Assembly (NCBI RefSeq): GCF_029240215.1
Contig: NZ_JARBTK010000010.1
Coordinates: 1-64,000, forward strand
DNA from: Chryseobacterium sp.
Lineage (GTDB): Bacteria; Bacteroidota; Bacteroidia; Flavobacteriales; Weeksellaceae
Length of the DNA stretch: 64,000 bases
Direction: 5' to 3'
Shown here: piece after piece, positions 1 through 8,260 of the stretch
Layout: each line of letters begins with the position of its first letter
How positions within the stretch are numbered: the stretch's first letter is position 1
Made by a program: the position numbers and the translations under genes
The notes under the pieces: model-generated
What the model was told of the DNA's origin: nothing
Database searches by the model: none
Seen by the model: only the letters and a program-made list of their open reading frames with translations

Positions 1-141
1 TTGACTGCTTGGTTCTTCTTAGCCCATATCGCAGCGACATCCTTTTTTGTTATTCGGCAAAAGCACAGGCACAAAAAATATACAGTCAAGAGCTGGAAAG
101 AACTCCTAATTATTAAAAATAAAGTAGAAGTTTACATATAA
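1..141 (+). CDS. C-terminal end of an unidentified membrane protein (partial)
   Basis: Frame 1 is open from the first base to a TAA at 139-141 (46 codons); the gene would begin outside the window. The fragment reads as a hydrophobic stretch (AWFFLAHIAATSFFVI) followed by a strongly basic tail (RQKHRHKKYTVKSWKELL), the pattern of a last transmembrane helix with a cytoplasmic end. I do not recognise the family. An open frame of this length can arise by chance, so this is only moderately likely to be real. Confidence 0.4.
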   Translation: MTAWFFLAHIAATSFFVIRQKHRHKKYTVKSWKELLIIKNKVEVYI

Positions 142-144
142 AAA

Positions 145-178
145 AATAAAAAATCTCACACAGTAAGCATGAGATTTC
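145..178. terminator. Hairpin upstream of rpoN, possibly a terminator
   Basis: Arms AAATCTCA (151-158) and TGAGATTT (170-177) form an 8-bp stem with an 11-nt loop. The left side is A-rich, so the U-tract needed for intrinsic termination appears on the minus-strand transcript. It may act bidirectionally between the upstream gene and rpoN. Confidence 0.4.
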
Positions 179-250
179 CAAAATAATATCTATACATACC
201 ACATATAGCAAAAATCGTGCTAAAAGTTATTTTTATCAAAAAATATTTAC

Positions 251-258
251 TAAATTCG
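251..258 (+). promoter_or_regulatory. Candidate -7 box for rpoN (TAAATTCG)
   Basis: TAAATTCG resembles the Bacteroidota sigma-ABfr -7 element TAnnTTTG with one mismatch. It lies 31 bases before the rpoN start codon. I see no convincing -33 partner, so this is weak. Confidence 0.3.
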
Positions 259-289
259 TGGAATACCATATGTTTAAATCACAGTCGAT

Positions 290-1753
290 ATGCTAAAACA
301 ACATTTACAACTTAAATTAGGACAAAAGCTTGCTCCTCAGCAAATCCAACTGATGAAGCTTATACAACTTCACACCTTAGAGTTTGAAGAGGAATTGGAA
401 AGAGAATTAGAAGAAAATCCTGCTTTGGAAGTAGCAAAAGAAGAACCAAAAGAAGAAGAGTATTCTTCATTGGAAGATTCTTATGAAACGGAAGGTACAG
501 AAAGCATTGAAACTGATTTTGATGTGAATGACTATATCTATGATGACGAGCCTAATTATAAAACAGCATCAAGTAATTATTCTGCAGATGATGAAGATTT
601 TGATAACGAAAGTCTTTTAACTGAAGGTCAGTCTTTATATGATTATCTGATGGAACAGATTAACCTGATTAACATCAGCCAGGAAGATTTAAAGATTGCC
701 GAATATATTATTGGTAATTTGGATACTGATGGCTATTTAAGACGTGAAGTCAAATCTATTGTGGATGATTTGGCGTTTTCACAAGGTATTTATACTTCAA
801 TAGATAAAGTTGAAGATATTTTGGAAAATTATATACAGAAACTTGATCCTTCCGGTGTTGGAGCAAGAGGTTTGCAGGAATGTTTATTGTTACAGATTGA
901 AAAGAAAGTAAGTTCGAATAAAGCTGTTTCTTTAGCTGCGAATATTTTGAGATTCCAATTTGATGCTTTAACCAATAAACATTACAATAAGATTATTCAG
1001 AAATATGATATCGAAGAGGAAGATTTAAAAGATGCCTTGGAGGAAATCGCTAAGCTTTCTCCGAAGGTAGGAGGTAATTTTGATACTCAAACCATAACGA
1101 TCAATCAGGAAATTATTCCGGATTTTGTCATTCAGGTGAAAGATGGAGTGGTGATTCCGATGCTGAACAGTAAAAATGCGCCGACTTTAAGGGTTTCTGA
1201 GGAATATAAAGATATTTTAACTACTTATTCTCACGATAAAAATTCTTCTGAGCACAAACAGGCCGCATTATTTATTAAACAAAAATTAGATGCCGCAAAA
1301 TGGTATATTGATGCTATTAACCAACGTCAGAATACCTTATTACAAACCATTAATGCAATTGTAAAATTCCAGCATAATTATTTTATTACAGGTGATGAAA
1401 AATCTTTGAGACCGATGATTCTTAAAGACATTGCTGATATTACGGGTTTTGATATTTCTACCATTTCAAGAGTTGTAAAAAGCAAATATGCAGATACACC
1501 GAACGGAATTCTTTATCTTAAAGATTTATTTTCTGACAGTTTAACGAATGATGATGGAGAAGAAGTGTCTACCAAAGAAATTAAAATGCATCTGCAGGAA
1601 GTCATCAGTAAAGAAAATAAAAGAAAACCGCTTACGGATGATGCTTTAGTCGTAATCCTAAAGGAGCAGGGCTATAACATCGCAAGACGAACAATTGCCA
1701 AGTATAGAGAACAACTAAACATTCCTGTTGCAAGATTAAGGAAAGAATTATAA
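290..1753 (+). CDS. rpoN: RNA polymerase sigma-54 factor RpoN
   Basis: This is the alternative sigma factor that needs AAA+ activators to open promoters of the -24/-12 class. The 487-residue length is normal for the family. The Gln/Leu-rich N-terminal activator-interacting region (LGQKLAPQQIQLMKLIQL, about residues 9-26) is followed by an acidic linker (about 45-110), the core-binding domain, a helix-turn-helix near 385-410, and the RpoN box ARRTIAKYRE at 465-474, which recognises the -24 element. The ATG at 290 gives the expected MLKQHLQLKLGQ beginning; an upstream ATG at 270 soon hits a stop. A strong terminator follows directly, so it is probably monocistronic. Confidence 0.97.
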   Translation: MLKQHLQLKLGQKLAPQQIQLMKLIQLHTLEFEEELERELEENPALEVAKEEPKEEEYSSLEDSYETEGTESIETDFDVNDYIYDDEPNYKTASSNYSADDEDFDNESLLTEGQSLYDYLMEQINLINISQEDLKIAEYIIGNLDTDGYLRREVKSIVDDLAFSQGIYTSIDKVEDILENYIQKLDPSGVGARGLQECLLLQIEKKVSSNKAVSLAANILRFQFDALTNKHYNKIIQKYDIEEEDLKDALEEIAKLSPKVGGNFDTQTITINQEIIPDFVIQVKDGVVIPMLNSKNAPTLRVSEEYKDILTTYSHDKNSSEHKQAALFIKQKLDAAKWYIDAINQRQNTLLQTINAIVKFQHNYFITGDEKSLRPMILKDIADITGFDISTISRVVKSKYADTPNGILYLKDLFSDSLTNDDGEEVSTKEIKMHLQEVISKENKRKPLTDDALVVILKEQGYNIARRTIAKYREQLNIPVARLRKEL

Positions 1754-1756
1754 AAC

Positions 1757-1789
1757 AAAAAGCATTTCAGAATTTTGAAATGCTTTTTT
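1757..1789 (+). terminator. Rho-independent terminator after rpoN
   Basis: Stem AAAAAGCATTTCA / TGAAATGCTTTTT with a short AT-rich loop, then a T-tract. It sits a few bases past the rpoN stop and faces the convergent gene at 1811-2485. Confidence 0.85.
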
Positions 1790-1810
1790 TATATATTAAA
1801 CTTTACAGCT

Positions 1811-2485
1811 TTATTTTTCCTGAGAATCTATTTCTTTGAGTTGATGAAGATTTTTATCGAGTCTTTTGATAAGAATTCCGTAGACAAGTCTGTAATATGC
1901 CCAAATGAGAATAACACAAAGAACAGTACTTATTATAAAGCTAATTGTAAAAGCTACTACGGAAGAATTTGCGAGCTCAGTATTTTGATTTTGAATAGCA
2001 TAAATTCCAAAAATTGTAAGAGCAGATGTAACGATAATTACGATTAAAATATTAGTCAAAATAAATGCATTGACTGTTTTTTTAAACCGTATAATTCGGG
2101 AGATAAATTCTTTTAGATCTTCTTCAACCTTTATTTTACGATAGTTTTGATAAAATTTTATAACAAAATAACCTGTGATGAATAAAGTGAATATCTTTAT
2201 AACTAGATAAATAGTATCAAGGATGTTTTCTAATTGTTCATTTTTTTCAACCCCTAATTTTTGCAGCGAAGTCAGAAAAGTATTAGATGCTTTGTTCTGA
2301 AAAATATAAAATAATCCGAAAGCTGTAAAAACTATAAATTCGATAACGCTTATCCAAAAAATATATTTCACATAATTACGTGATTTTTTATTTAACATCT
2401 GAAGAATCTCATTGTTATCATATTTTGGCTGAACTGGCTGTTCCTGCCAGGTTTTCTTAAAGCTATCTAAATCAAATTCAGGCAT
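1811..2485 (-). CDS. Integral membrane protein co-encoded with an ECF sigma factor
   Basis: This 224-residue protein has a soluble N-terminus of about 38 residues (MPEFDLDSFKKTWQEQPVQP) followed by four predicted transmembrane helices (about 39-63, 90-110, 140-162, 175-200) and a charged tail. Its start overlaps the end of the ECF sigma gene by 8 bases, so the two are translationally coupled. An anti-sigma or sensor role is inferred from this coupling: cytoplasmic N-terminus, membrane body. I see no zinc-finger anti-sigma motif. I know similar proteins only as uncharacterised Flavobacteriia membrane proteins, so the function remains open. Confidence 0.8.
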   Translation of the reverse strand: MPEFDLDSFKKTWQEQPVQPKYDNNEILQMLNKKSRNYVKYIFWISVIEFIVFTAFGLFYIFQNKASNTFLTSLQKLGVEKNEQLENILDTIYLVIKIFTLFITGYFVIKFYQNYRKIKVEEDLKEFISRIIRFKKTVNAFILTNILIVIIVTSALTIFGIYAIQNQNTELANSSVVAFTISFIISTVLCVILIWAYYRLVYGILIKRLDKNLHQLKEIDSQEK

Positions 2486-2969
2486 GTTTTTCCATTTTTT
2501 CTTTAAGGACTTTCTTTAGTCTGTTCATCTTCACCCGTGCATTTACTTCGGTAATCCCGAGGTTTTCCGCAATATCTTTATACGGAAGATCATCCAGATA
2601 CATCATTACAATCGCTCTTTCAACATTCGGAAGAGTTTTGATTACGGTATACAACAACGAAATTTGCTGTTGCTTATCGTCATCATCTTCAATGAAATCT
2701 CTGTGATTGATATCCAGTTCGTTGGTTGGTAAGCTTTTACTTTTCTTTCTGAAAAGTGTGATTGCAGTATTCAGAGCTACACGATACATCCAGGTCGATA
2801 TTTTTGAATTTCCTTTAAATGAATCATAGCTTCTCCACAATTGCAAAACAATCTCCTGGAAAAGATCTTCTTCATCTTCGAGAGAATTGGTATATAGCCG
2901 CGAAACTTTTATAATCAGGCCTTGATTATCTTTTATAAGCTGGGCAAATTCTTTCTCTTTAGAAATCAA
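2478..2969 (-). CDS. ECF-type RNA polymerase sigma factor
   Basis: A sigma-70 family factor of the extracytoplasmic-function group. Region 2 is clear (LEDEEDLFQEIVLQLWRSYD, which binds core and the -10), followed by the STWMYRVALNTAI block and, after an acidic linker, region 4 with the helix-turn-helix (YKDIAENLGITEVNARVKMN). The frame is open up to 3035, but I prefer the TTG at 2969 (reading fMet-ISKEKEFAQ). A promoter-like TATCTTCG at 2988-2995 with an upstream TTGAC lies inside the longer version, and its first 22 residues look unlike the family. It is coupled to the membrane protein encoded just downstream. Confidence 0.88.
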   Translation of the reverse strand: MISKEKEFAQLIKDNQGLIIKVSRLYTNSLEDEEDLFQEIVLQLWRSYDSFKGNSKISTWMYRVALNTAITLFRKKSKSLPTNELDINHRDFIEDDDDKQQQISLLYTVIKTLPNVERAIVMMYLDDLPYKDIAENLGITEVNARVKMNRLKKVLKEKMEKHA

Positions 2970-2987
2970 AATAATATATAATTGGCA

Positions 2988-3017
2988 CGAAGATAATAAT
3001 TCTTGGTCAATTGTCAA
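2988..3017 (-). promoter_or_regulatory. Promoter of the ECF sigma gene
   Basis: On the minus strand TTGAC (3017-3013) is followed, 19 bases after its TTG, by TATCTTCG (2995-2988), close to the Bacteroidota -33 TTG / -7 TAnnTTTG arrangement. The inferred start of transcription near 2981 leaves a leader of about 12 bases before the TTG start codon at 2969. Confidence 0.5.
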
Positions 3018-3142
3018 TTTTACTTCGCAACTCAATTGTGCATTTTCTTTTTAAAATTTAATTCAATAGTTTTAAAAATTGGTAGCGAAGTTGAATTGAC
3101 TATTCACCATTAACAAAATGTCAATTTTCCTCACATTTTATA

Positions 3143-3150
3143 TATCTTTG
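3143..3150 (+). promoter_or_regulatory. -7 promoter box of rnpB (TATCTTTG)
   Basis: A perfect TAnnTTTG element ends 4-5 bases before the base-paired 5' end of RNase P RNA. Because the RNA end is fixed by its P1 helix, this pair calibrates the -7-to-start spacing for other genes in the window. Confidence 0.75.
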
Positions 3151-3151
3151 C

Positions 3152-3486
3152 AGCCACGAGAAAGTCGGCTTGTTGATTCTTATTTCGGTAAGGGTAGGAA
3201 AGTCCGGACACCATAGAGCAGCAAAGCGGATAACATCCGTCATCCGTGAGGATAGGACAAGTGCAACAGAAAGCAGGTACAGTTCGGCTGTAGTGAAACC
3301 AGGTAAACTCTTTGCGGTGCAATGATAAGTATATCGGTTCTTTTCAGAAATGAAAATAGGGGCGGCTCGTCCTGAAAGCCGAGGGGTAATCAGCTCAAGT
3401 TTTGCAGCAATGTAAGACGTAGATAAATAACAGGCATCCCTAATTGCTCGGGATACAAAATCCGGCTTATAGATTTTCTCGTGATT
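3152..3486 (+). ncRNA. rnpB: RNase P RNA (bacterial type A)
   Basis: The catalytic RNA of RNase P, which removes 5' leaders from pre-tRNAs. The hallmark GGAAAGTCCGGACACCATAG block (about 3196-3216), GAAACCAGGTAAACTC (about 3294-3309) and the ACAAAATCCGGCTTAT 3' block (3455-3470) are all present in order. The P1 helix is visible: CACGAGAAA at 3155-3163 pairs with TTTCTCGTG at 3475-3483, which fixes both ends. Length is about 330 nt, normal for the family. The minus-strand open frames here are accidental. Confidence 0.95.
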
Positions 3487-3496
3487 TTTATTAGAA

Positions 3497-3555
3497 TGCC
3501 ACGAATGCACGAATCTTTTTAGAGATTTTTATTTTATATTCGTGCATTCGTGGCA
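3497..3555. repeat. Perfect 18-bp inverted repeat, dispersed family A, copy 1
   Basis: TGCCACGAATGCACGAAT (3497-3514) is perfectly complementary to ATTCGTGCATTCGTGGCA (3538-3555), with a 23-base AT-rich loop. The same arm recurs at 28621-28638 and, degenerate, at 29817-29874. It directly follows rnpB and could also serve as its transcription end. The family looks like a REP-type intergenic palindrome. Confidence 0.8.
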
Positions 3556-3591
3556 ATTTAATTTATATATTTTTAACTCTAATTGAGTATT

Positions 3592-4461
3592 CTACTCGCT
3601 TTCCAACTGTTTTTTAGCATTATCCAAACCAGCTTTATCTTCTTTTGACAGTTCAGGGAATTTCAAATCCATTTTCTCTAAAGTATCAATAATAATCTGT
3701 ATTGCAGATAATCTCGCAAACCATTTATTATCAGCTGGTATGACGTACCAAGGCGCTTCATCTTTTGATGTTTCGTTGATGGCAGTTTCGTAGCAGTTCA
3801 TGTATTCATCAAACAAAGCTCTTTCAGGTAAATCTGCTGCAGAGAATTTCCAGTTTTTTTCCTGTTCGTTGATCCGGTCGAGAAGTCTTTTCTTTTGTTC
3901 GTCCTTTGAAACATGAAGAAATATTTTAACAATGGTGGTTCCGTTTTGAGCAAGATGTTTTTCAAAATTTCTGATACTTTCGTAACGGTTTTCCCAGAAT
4001 TTATCATCAAAATCTTTTACAGATTTCCATGTTTTTTCGCTTAAATTATATTCGGGATGAACTTTACAAACCAAAACACTTTCATAATGCGAACGGTTAA
4101 AAATTCCGATCATGCCTTTTTGAGGTAAAGCTAAATAATGTCTCCACAAAAAATCATGAGAATATTCTTTGGAGCTCGGAGTTTTAAAACTGGTCACATT
4201 ACAGCCTTGTGGATTCACACCTCCGAAAACATGCTCAATGAGGCTGTCTTTTCCCGCAGCATCCATCGCCTGAAGTATGACCAAAAGAGATTTGCTCCCA
4301 TCTGCGTACAATTTTTCCTGAAGTTCACGAAGTTTTTCTTTTTCCGCAGTAAGTATTTCAGTTCCTTCTTCTTTGGTAAGCTTTCCTACATATTCTGTTG
4401 AAGTTTTTTTTATTGAGAATTTTCCTTTCACAAGGAAATCATCTGAGAAATTATTTGCCAT
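3592..4461 (-). CDS. Polyphosphate kinase 2 family (polyphosphate:nucleotide phosphotransferase)
   Basis: A PPK2 enzyme, moving phosphate between inorganic polyphosphate and nucleotides in the cytosol. The P-loop AMDAAGKDS sits at residues 65-73, followed by the family's lid/Walker B features: FGGVNPQGCNV, SHDFLWRHYLALP, and GMIGIFNRSHYE. The 289-residue length is that of a single-domain PPK2. Whether it makes ADP/ATP from AMP, ADP, or both (class I, II or III) cannot be decided by eye. It is separate from its neighbours, with rnpB upstream on the opposite strand. Confidence 0.93.
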   Translation of the reverse strand: MANNFSDDFLVKGKFSIKKTSTEYVGKLTKEEGTEILTAEKEKLRELQEKLYADGSKSLLVILQAMDAAGKDSLIEHVFGGVNPQGCNVTSFKTPSSKEYSHDFLWRHYLALPQKGMIGIFNRSHYESVLVCKVHPEYNLSEKTWKSVKDFDDKFWENRYESIRNFEKHLAQNGTTIVKIFLHVSKDEQKKRLLDRINEQEKNWKFSAADLPERALFDEYMNCYETAINETSKDEAPWYVIPADNKWFARLSAIQIIIDTLEKMDLKFPELSKEDKAGLDNAKKQLESE

Positions 4462-4541
4462 ATAGAATGATTAGTGAGTTAATTTGATTTGAAATATTCA
4501 GATTTTTTATTTAAATAATTCAAACATTACATAAATATAAC

Positions 4542-4567
4542 AAAAAAACCGCCTCTGTTGAGACGGT
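4542..4567 (-). terminator. Rho-independent terminator after the DUF1573 gene
   Basis: On the minus strand ACCGTCTC / GAGGCGGT form an 8-bp stem with an AACA loop (one G-U pair), followed by seven T. It lies about 20 bases past the stop of the gene at 4589-5056. Confidence 0.88.
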
Positions 4568-4588
4568 CGATATTATTTTAAGATAATA

Positions 4589-5056
4589 TTAATTTTTTAC
4601 AGCTACCTTTTTTGCAGCTTTAGCAGCTTTTTTGTCAGCTTTTGCTTTAGCTTTTAACTCTTCAGGAGTTAAAGGTTTTGGTTCAGGAGCATTTGCGTTT
4701 ACATCACCTTTGATGTAGATTACGCTTCTGCTGTTTACAGGGTCGTTAGAAAATACTTCGATCATTTTGTTGAAAGCACCGGGATTAGCTGTAGCGTATC
4801 CAACTTTGATTTTAGCAGATTTTCCAGGAGCGATAGGATCTGTGCTGAATTCAGGAGTTGTACATCCGCAAGATGCTTTTACATTTGAAATAATCAAAGG
4901 CTTGTCACCTGTATTGGTTACATTGAAAAATCTGTGTCCATCTGAATTTGGTTTAATTGCACCATAATCAAAAGTAGTTTTGTCGAATGTAATTGTTTGT
5001 GCAGATGCTAAAGCAATCGTTCCGAATAATGCAATTCCTGCAAATAATGTTTTCAT
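4589..5056 (-). CDS. Secreted DUF1573 (Ig-like) protein
   Basis: A 155-residue exported protein of the DUF1573 family, common in Bacteroidota. The signal peptide MKTLFAGIALFGTIALASAQ is followed by the family core: FDYGAIKPNSDGHRFFNVTN, then SNVKASCGCTTPEFS with the conserved CGC, then GKSAKIKVGY and SNDPVNS. The C-terminus is rich in Lys/Ala (KAKADKKAAKAAKK). The longer start at 5101 is rejected because a promoter box (TAACTTTG, 5106-5099) would lie within it, and because MKTLF begins a textbook signal peptide. The molecular function of the family is unknown. Confidence 0.92.
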   Translation of the reverse strand: MKTLFAGIALFGTIALASAQTITFDKTTFDYGAIKPNSDGHRFFNVTNTGDKPLIISNVKASCGCTTPEFSTDPIAPGKSAKIKVGYATANPGAFNKMIEVFSNDPVNSRSVIYIKGDVNANAPEPKPLTPEELKAKAKADKKAAKAAKKVAVKN

Positions 5057-5098
5057 ATTCTTGAATGTTAATATGTTTGTTAGATAAATTTTGAGAAA

Positions 5099-5106
5099 CA
5101 AAGTTA
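5099..5106 (-). promoter_or_regulatory. -7 box for the DUF1573 gene (TAACTTTG)
   Basis: A perfect TAnnTTTG on the minus strand. The inferred start near 5093 gives a leader of about 37 bases before the ATG at 5056, and it supports that start codon over the upstream one. Confidence 0.6.
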
Positions 5107-5147
5107 AAAATTATTTTAATTAATGCTTACATTTTTTTACTTTAAAC

Positions 5148-5155
5148 TATTTTTG
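5148..5155 (+). promoter_or_regulatory. -7 box for valS (TATTTTTG)
   Basis: A perfect TAnnTTTG element 29 bases before the valS ATG. It is arranged back-to-back with the promoter of the DUF1573 gene. Confidence 0.6.
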
Positions 5156-5184
5156 CAGATTATAAGTTAAAGAAACCAGAATTT

Positions 5185-7818
5185 ATGCAGATTTCAGAAA
5201 AATATAACCCACAGGATACAGAACAGAAATGGTACAATTACTGGCTGGAAAACAAATATTTCCACTCAGAACCTAATGAGAAGCCGCCTTATACGGTTGT
5301 AATTCCGCCGCCAAACGTTACAGGAATTTTACATATGGGTCATATGTTGAATAATACCATTCAGGATGTTTTGGTTCGTCGTGCAAGAATGCAGGGCTTC
5401 AATGCTTGCTGGGTTCCGGGAACAGATCATGCTTCGATTGCTACTGAAGCGAAAGTTGTTGCTAAATTAAAGTCTGAGGGAATCAATAAATCTGATATCA
5501 CTCGTGAAGAATTCTTGAAACATGCTTGGGAATGGACTGACAAATATGGCGGAACTATTCTTGAACAACTAAAAAAGCTGGGTTGCTCTTGTGACTGGGA
5601 CAGAACACGCTTTACTCTTGAAGATAAAATGTCTCAACAGGTAATCAAAAGCTTTGTTGATTTATACAATAAAGGTCTTATTTACAGAGGATACAGAATG
5701 GTAAACTGGGATCCAGAAGCAAAAACTAATATTTCTGATGAAGAAGTAATTTTTAAAGAACAAAACGGAAAATTATATTTCCTTAAATATAAAATAGAAG
5801 GGACAGAAGAATTTCTTTCGGTAGCTACAACACGTCCTGAAACTATTTTCGGTGATACTGCTGTTTGTATCAATCCAAATGACGAAAGATATGCTCATTT
5901 AAAGGGTAAAAATGTTATCGTTCCGATTGTCAACAGAGTCATTCCTATTATTGAAGATGAATATGTTGATATTGAGTTTGGAACGGGAGCTTTGAAAATT
6001 ACTCCGGCTCACGACATCAATGACTACGAAATCGGACAAAAGCACAATCTTCAAATGATTGATTCGTTGGATGATGACGGAAATCTGAATGATCACGGTT
6101 TACATTACGCCGGTAAAAGCAGATTTGATGTAAGAAAGCAAATCGCAAAAGAATTAGAAGAAAATGATCTTTTGTTAAAAGCAGAAAATTACGTAAATAA
6201 AGTGGGAACTTCTGAAAGAACGGGCGCGGTTATTGAGCCTAAAGTTTCTGTTCAGTGGTTTTTGAAAATGTCTGAAATCGCAAAGCCTGCATTGGATGTT
6301 GTGATGAATGATGAAGTAAAATTCTATCCTGAAAAGTTTAAAAATACCTACAAACATTGGATGGACAACATCCGTGATTGGAATATTTCTCGCCAGCTTT
6401 GGTGGGGACAGCAAATTCCTGCGTTCTATTATGGTGATGGAGAAAATGATTTTGTAGTTGCAGAAGATAAAAACCAAGCTCTTGTAGTTTTAGAAGAGCA
6501 AAAAGGAATTATAGCTCAGCTTGAAGATTTAAGACAAGACGAAGACGCTCTTGATACTTGGTTCTCATCTTGGCTGTGGCCAATGTCGGTTTTCAATGGT
6601 TTGATTGAAGAAGATGATGAATTTTTTGATCCAAATAATAAAGATTTTGAGTATTATTACCCGACTTCAGATTTGGTAACAGGTCCGGATATTATTTTCT
6701 TCTGGGTTGCCAGAATGATTATGGCCGGATTGGAATTTAAAGGAGAAGTTCCGTTTAAAAATGTTTATTTTACAGGAATTGTAAGAGATAAGCAGCGAAG
6801 AAAAATGTCTAAGCAATTGGGCAATTCACCAGATCCTTTGGATTTGATTTCTCAATATGGTGCAGACGGAGTACGTGTTGGAAGTTTGTTGAGTTCAGCT
6901 GCCGGAAACGATTTGTTATTTGATGAAGATTTGATGGTTCAGGGAAGAAATTTCATGACAAAAATCTGGAATGCTTTCCGTCTAATTCAAAACTGGAACA
7001 AAGAAGACAAACCGCTCATTGCATCAGATAACGAAGCAATCGAATGGTTTGGGCATCAATTAAATAAAACAATTATCGAAATTGATCAGCAGTTTGAGAA
7101 ATTCAGAATTTCTGATGCGTTACATTTGATTTATAAATTAATTTGGGACGATTTCTGCGGATGGTATCTTGAAGCCATCAAACCAAATTATGGAGAAGGT
7201 ATTTCTAAAGAAGTTTATGATCAGACGATTATTTATTTTGAAGAATTAATGAAACTTTTGCATCCGTTTATGCCGTTCTTGTCAGAAGAATTGTGGCAGT
7301 TGATCTCAGAAAGAAAAGCTGAAGATGCTTTGGTAATTGCTCAGCAGAAAAAAGGAGAAGAATTTAACGAAGATAAAATCAAAAACTTTGAAATTGCTAA
7401 AGAACTGATTTCAGGTGTGAGAAATTATCGTCAAACTAAGGGGATTTCTCCAAGAGAAACTGCAGAAGTTTACACCAATGCAACTCAATTTGAAAATGAA
7501 GCAGTTGTAAGAAAATTAGCCAACATTTCTAAAATTCATTTTGGAGAGAAAACTGATAAACCAAGTTTCACTTTCTTGGTTGGTTCAACTGAGGTTTCAA
7601 TTCCATTAAGTGAAAATTTAGATTTGGAGGAAGAAAAAAAGAAAACAGAAGAAGAAGTAAAATACCTGAAAGGATTTTTAATTTCTGTTGATAAAAAACT
7701 TTCTAACGAAAAATTCGTTGCCAATGCAAAACCTGAAGTGGTAGAAGTTGAGCGCAAGAAACAAAAAGATGCCCAGGATAAGATTACTATTTTAGAAGAA
7801 AAACTGAAAAGTTTGTAA
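5185..7818 (+). CDS. valS: Valyl-tRNA synthetase
   Basis: Charges tRNA-Val with valine using ATP. The 877-residue protein is full length for a class I synthetase. It has the HIGH-type signature HMGH at 50-53 within PPPNVTGILHMGHML, the editing domain in the middle (TTRPETIFGDTAV; GTGALKITPAHD), and the KMSKQ loop at 540-544 (K540, M541, S542, K543). Then come an anticodon-binding domain (DDFCGWYLEAIKP, HPFMPFLSEELW) and the C-terminal coiled-coil tRNA arm rich in Glu/Lys. It is a stand-alone essential gene with its own promoter. Confidence 0.98.
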   Translation: MQISEKYNPQDTEQKWYNYWLENKYFHSEPNEKPPYTVVIPPPNVTGILHMGHMLNNTIQDVLVRRARMQGFNACWVPGTDHASIATEAKVVAKLKSEGINKSDITREEFLKHAWEWTDKYGGTILEQLKKLGCSCDWDRTRFTLEDKMSQQVIKSFVDLYNKGLIYRGYRMVNWDPEAKTNISDEEVIFKEQNGKLYFLKYKIEGTEEFLSVATTRPETIFGDTAVCINPNDERYAHLKGKNVIVPIVNRVIPIIEDEYVDIEFGTGALKITPAHDINDYEIGQKHNLQMIDSLDDDGNLNDHGLHYAGKSRFDVRKQIAKELEENDLLLKAENYVNKVGTSERTGAVIEPKVSVQWFLKMSEIAKPALDVVMNDEVKFYPEKFKNTYKHWMDNIRDWNISRQLWWGQQIPAFYYGDGENDFVVAEDKNQALVVLEEQKGIIAQLEDLRQDEDALDTWFSSWLWPMSVFNGLIEEDDEFFDPNNKDFEYYYPTSDLVTGPDIIFFWVARMIMAGLEFKGEVPFKNVYFTGIVRDKQRRKMSKQLGNSPDPLDLISQYGADGVRVGSLLSSAAGNDLLFDEDLMVQGRNFMTKIWNAFRLIQNWNKEDKPLIASDNEAIEWFGHQLNKTIIEIDQQFEKFRISDALHLIYKLIWDDFCGWYLEAIKPNYGEGISKEVYDQTIIYFEELMKLLHPFMPFLSEELWQLISERKAEDALVIAQQKKGEEFNEDKIKNFEIAKELISGVRNYRQTKGISPRETAEVYTNATQFENEAVVRKLANISKIHFGEKTDKPSFTFLVGSTEVSIPLSENLDLEEEKKKTEEEVKYLKGFLISVDKKLSNEKFVANAKPEVVEVERKKQKDAQDKITILEEKLKSL

Positions 7819-7890
7819 AATTTAGAATATCCATAAAAGTATCGGTTAATTTTTTAAGATCAAAAAACTAAAAAAAGATAGTATTATATT

Positions 7891-8260
7891 TGTCAGGCTG
7901 AGCGGAGGCGAAGTCTTTTTTAAGCGAATGAAACAGTATTTCGTATATGTTAAGACAATTCCTATTATACAGGTGTTACCAATAATCTTGAAGTAAGACT
8001 TTCTCAACATCAAGCTGGTAAGTTTCCTGAGAGCTATACTCATAAAAGAAGACCGGTAGAACTTGTCTTCTTTTATGAATTTAACGATATACTTCAGGCA
8101 ATTGCGTTTGAAAAACAAGTGAAAGGCTGGAGTAGGAAGAAAAAAGAAGCTATTATAAATGATAATTGGGGAAAATTAAAACAATTATCAATCTGTCAAA
8201 ATAATACTCATTCAGATAATAAAGAAAAAAGCAAAGGCTTCGACTCCGCTCAGCCTGACA
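7891..8260 (+). mobile_element. Inverted-repeat-bounded unit carrying a decayed GIY-YIG gene
   Basis: The left end at 7891-7914 (TGTCAGGCTGAGCGGAGGCG and on) is complementary at 22 of 24 positions to the right end at 8237-8260 (GCTTCGACTCCGCTCAGCCT and on). A relative of the right end occurs at 20497-20519. The repeats enclose a GIY-YIG nuclease pseudogene, and the right arm is read in frame as part of its C-terminal tail. This looks like a small repeat-plus-nuclease unit that has moved; mobility is an inference, as I see no transposase and no clear target duplication. Confidence 0.55.

Noticed and set aside
1775..2047. Plus-strand open frame of 90 codons after rpoN
   Set aside because: It runs antisense to the four-helix membrane protein gene and starts in the rpoN terminator.
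3121..3510. Two minus-strand open frames (129 and 63 codons)
   Set aside because: They lie wholly over the RNase P RNA, whose hallmark blocks and P1 pairing are unmistakable; the translated products are unlike any protein family.
7846..8118. Minus-strand open frame of 90 codons
   Set aside because: It is antisense to the GIY-YIG pseudogene, which reads clearly as a nuclease on the plus strand.
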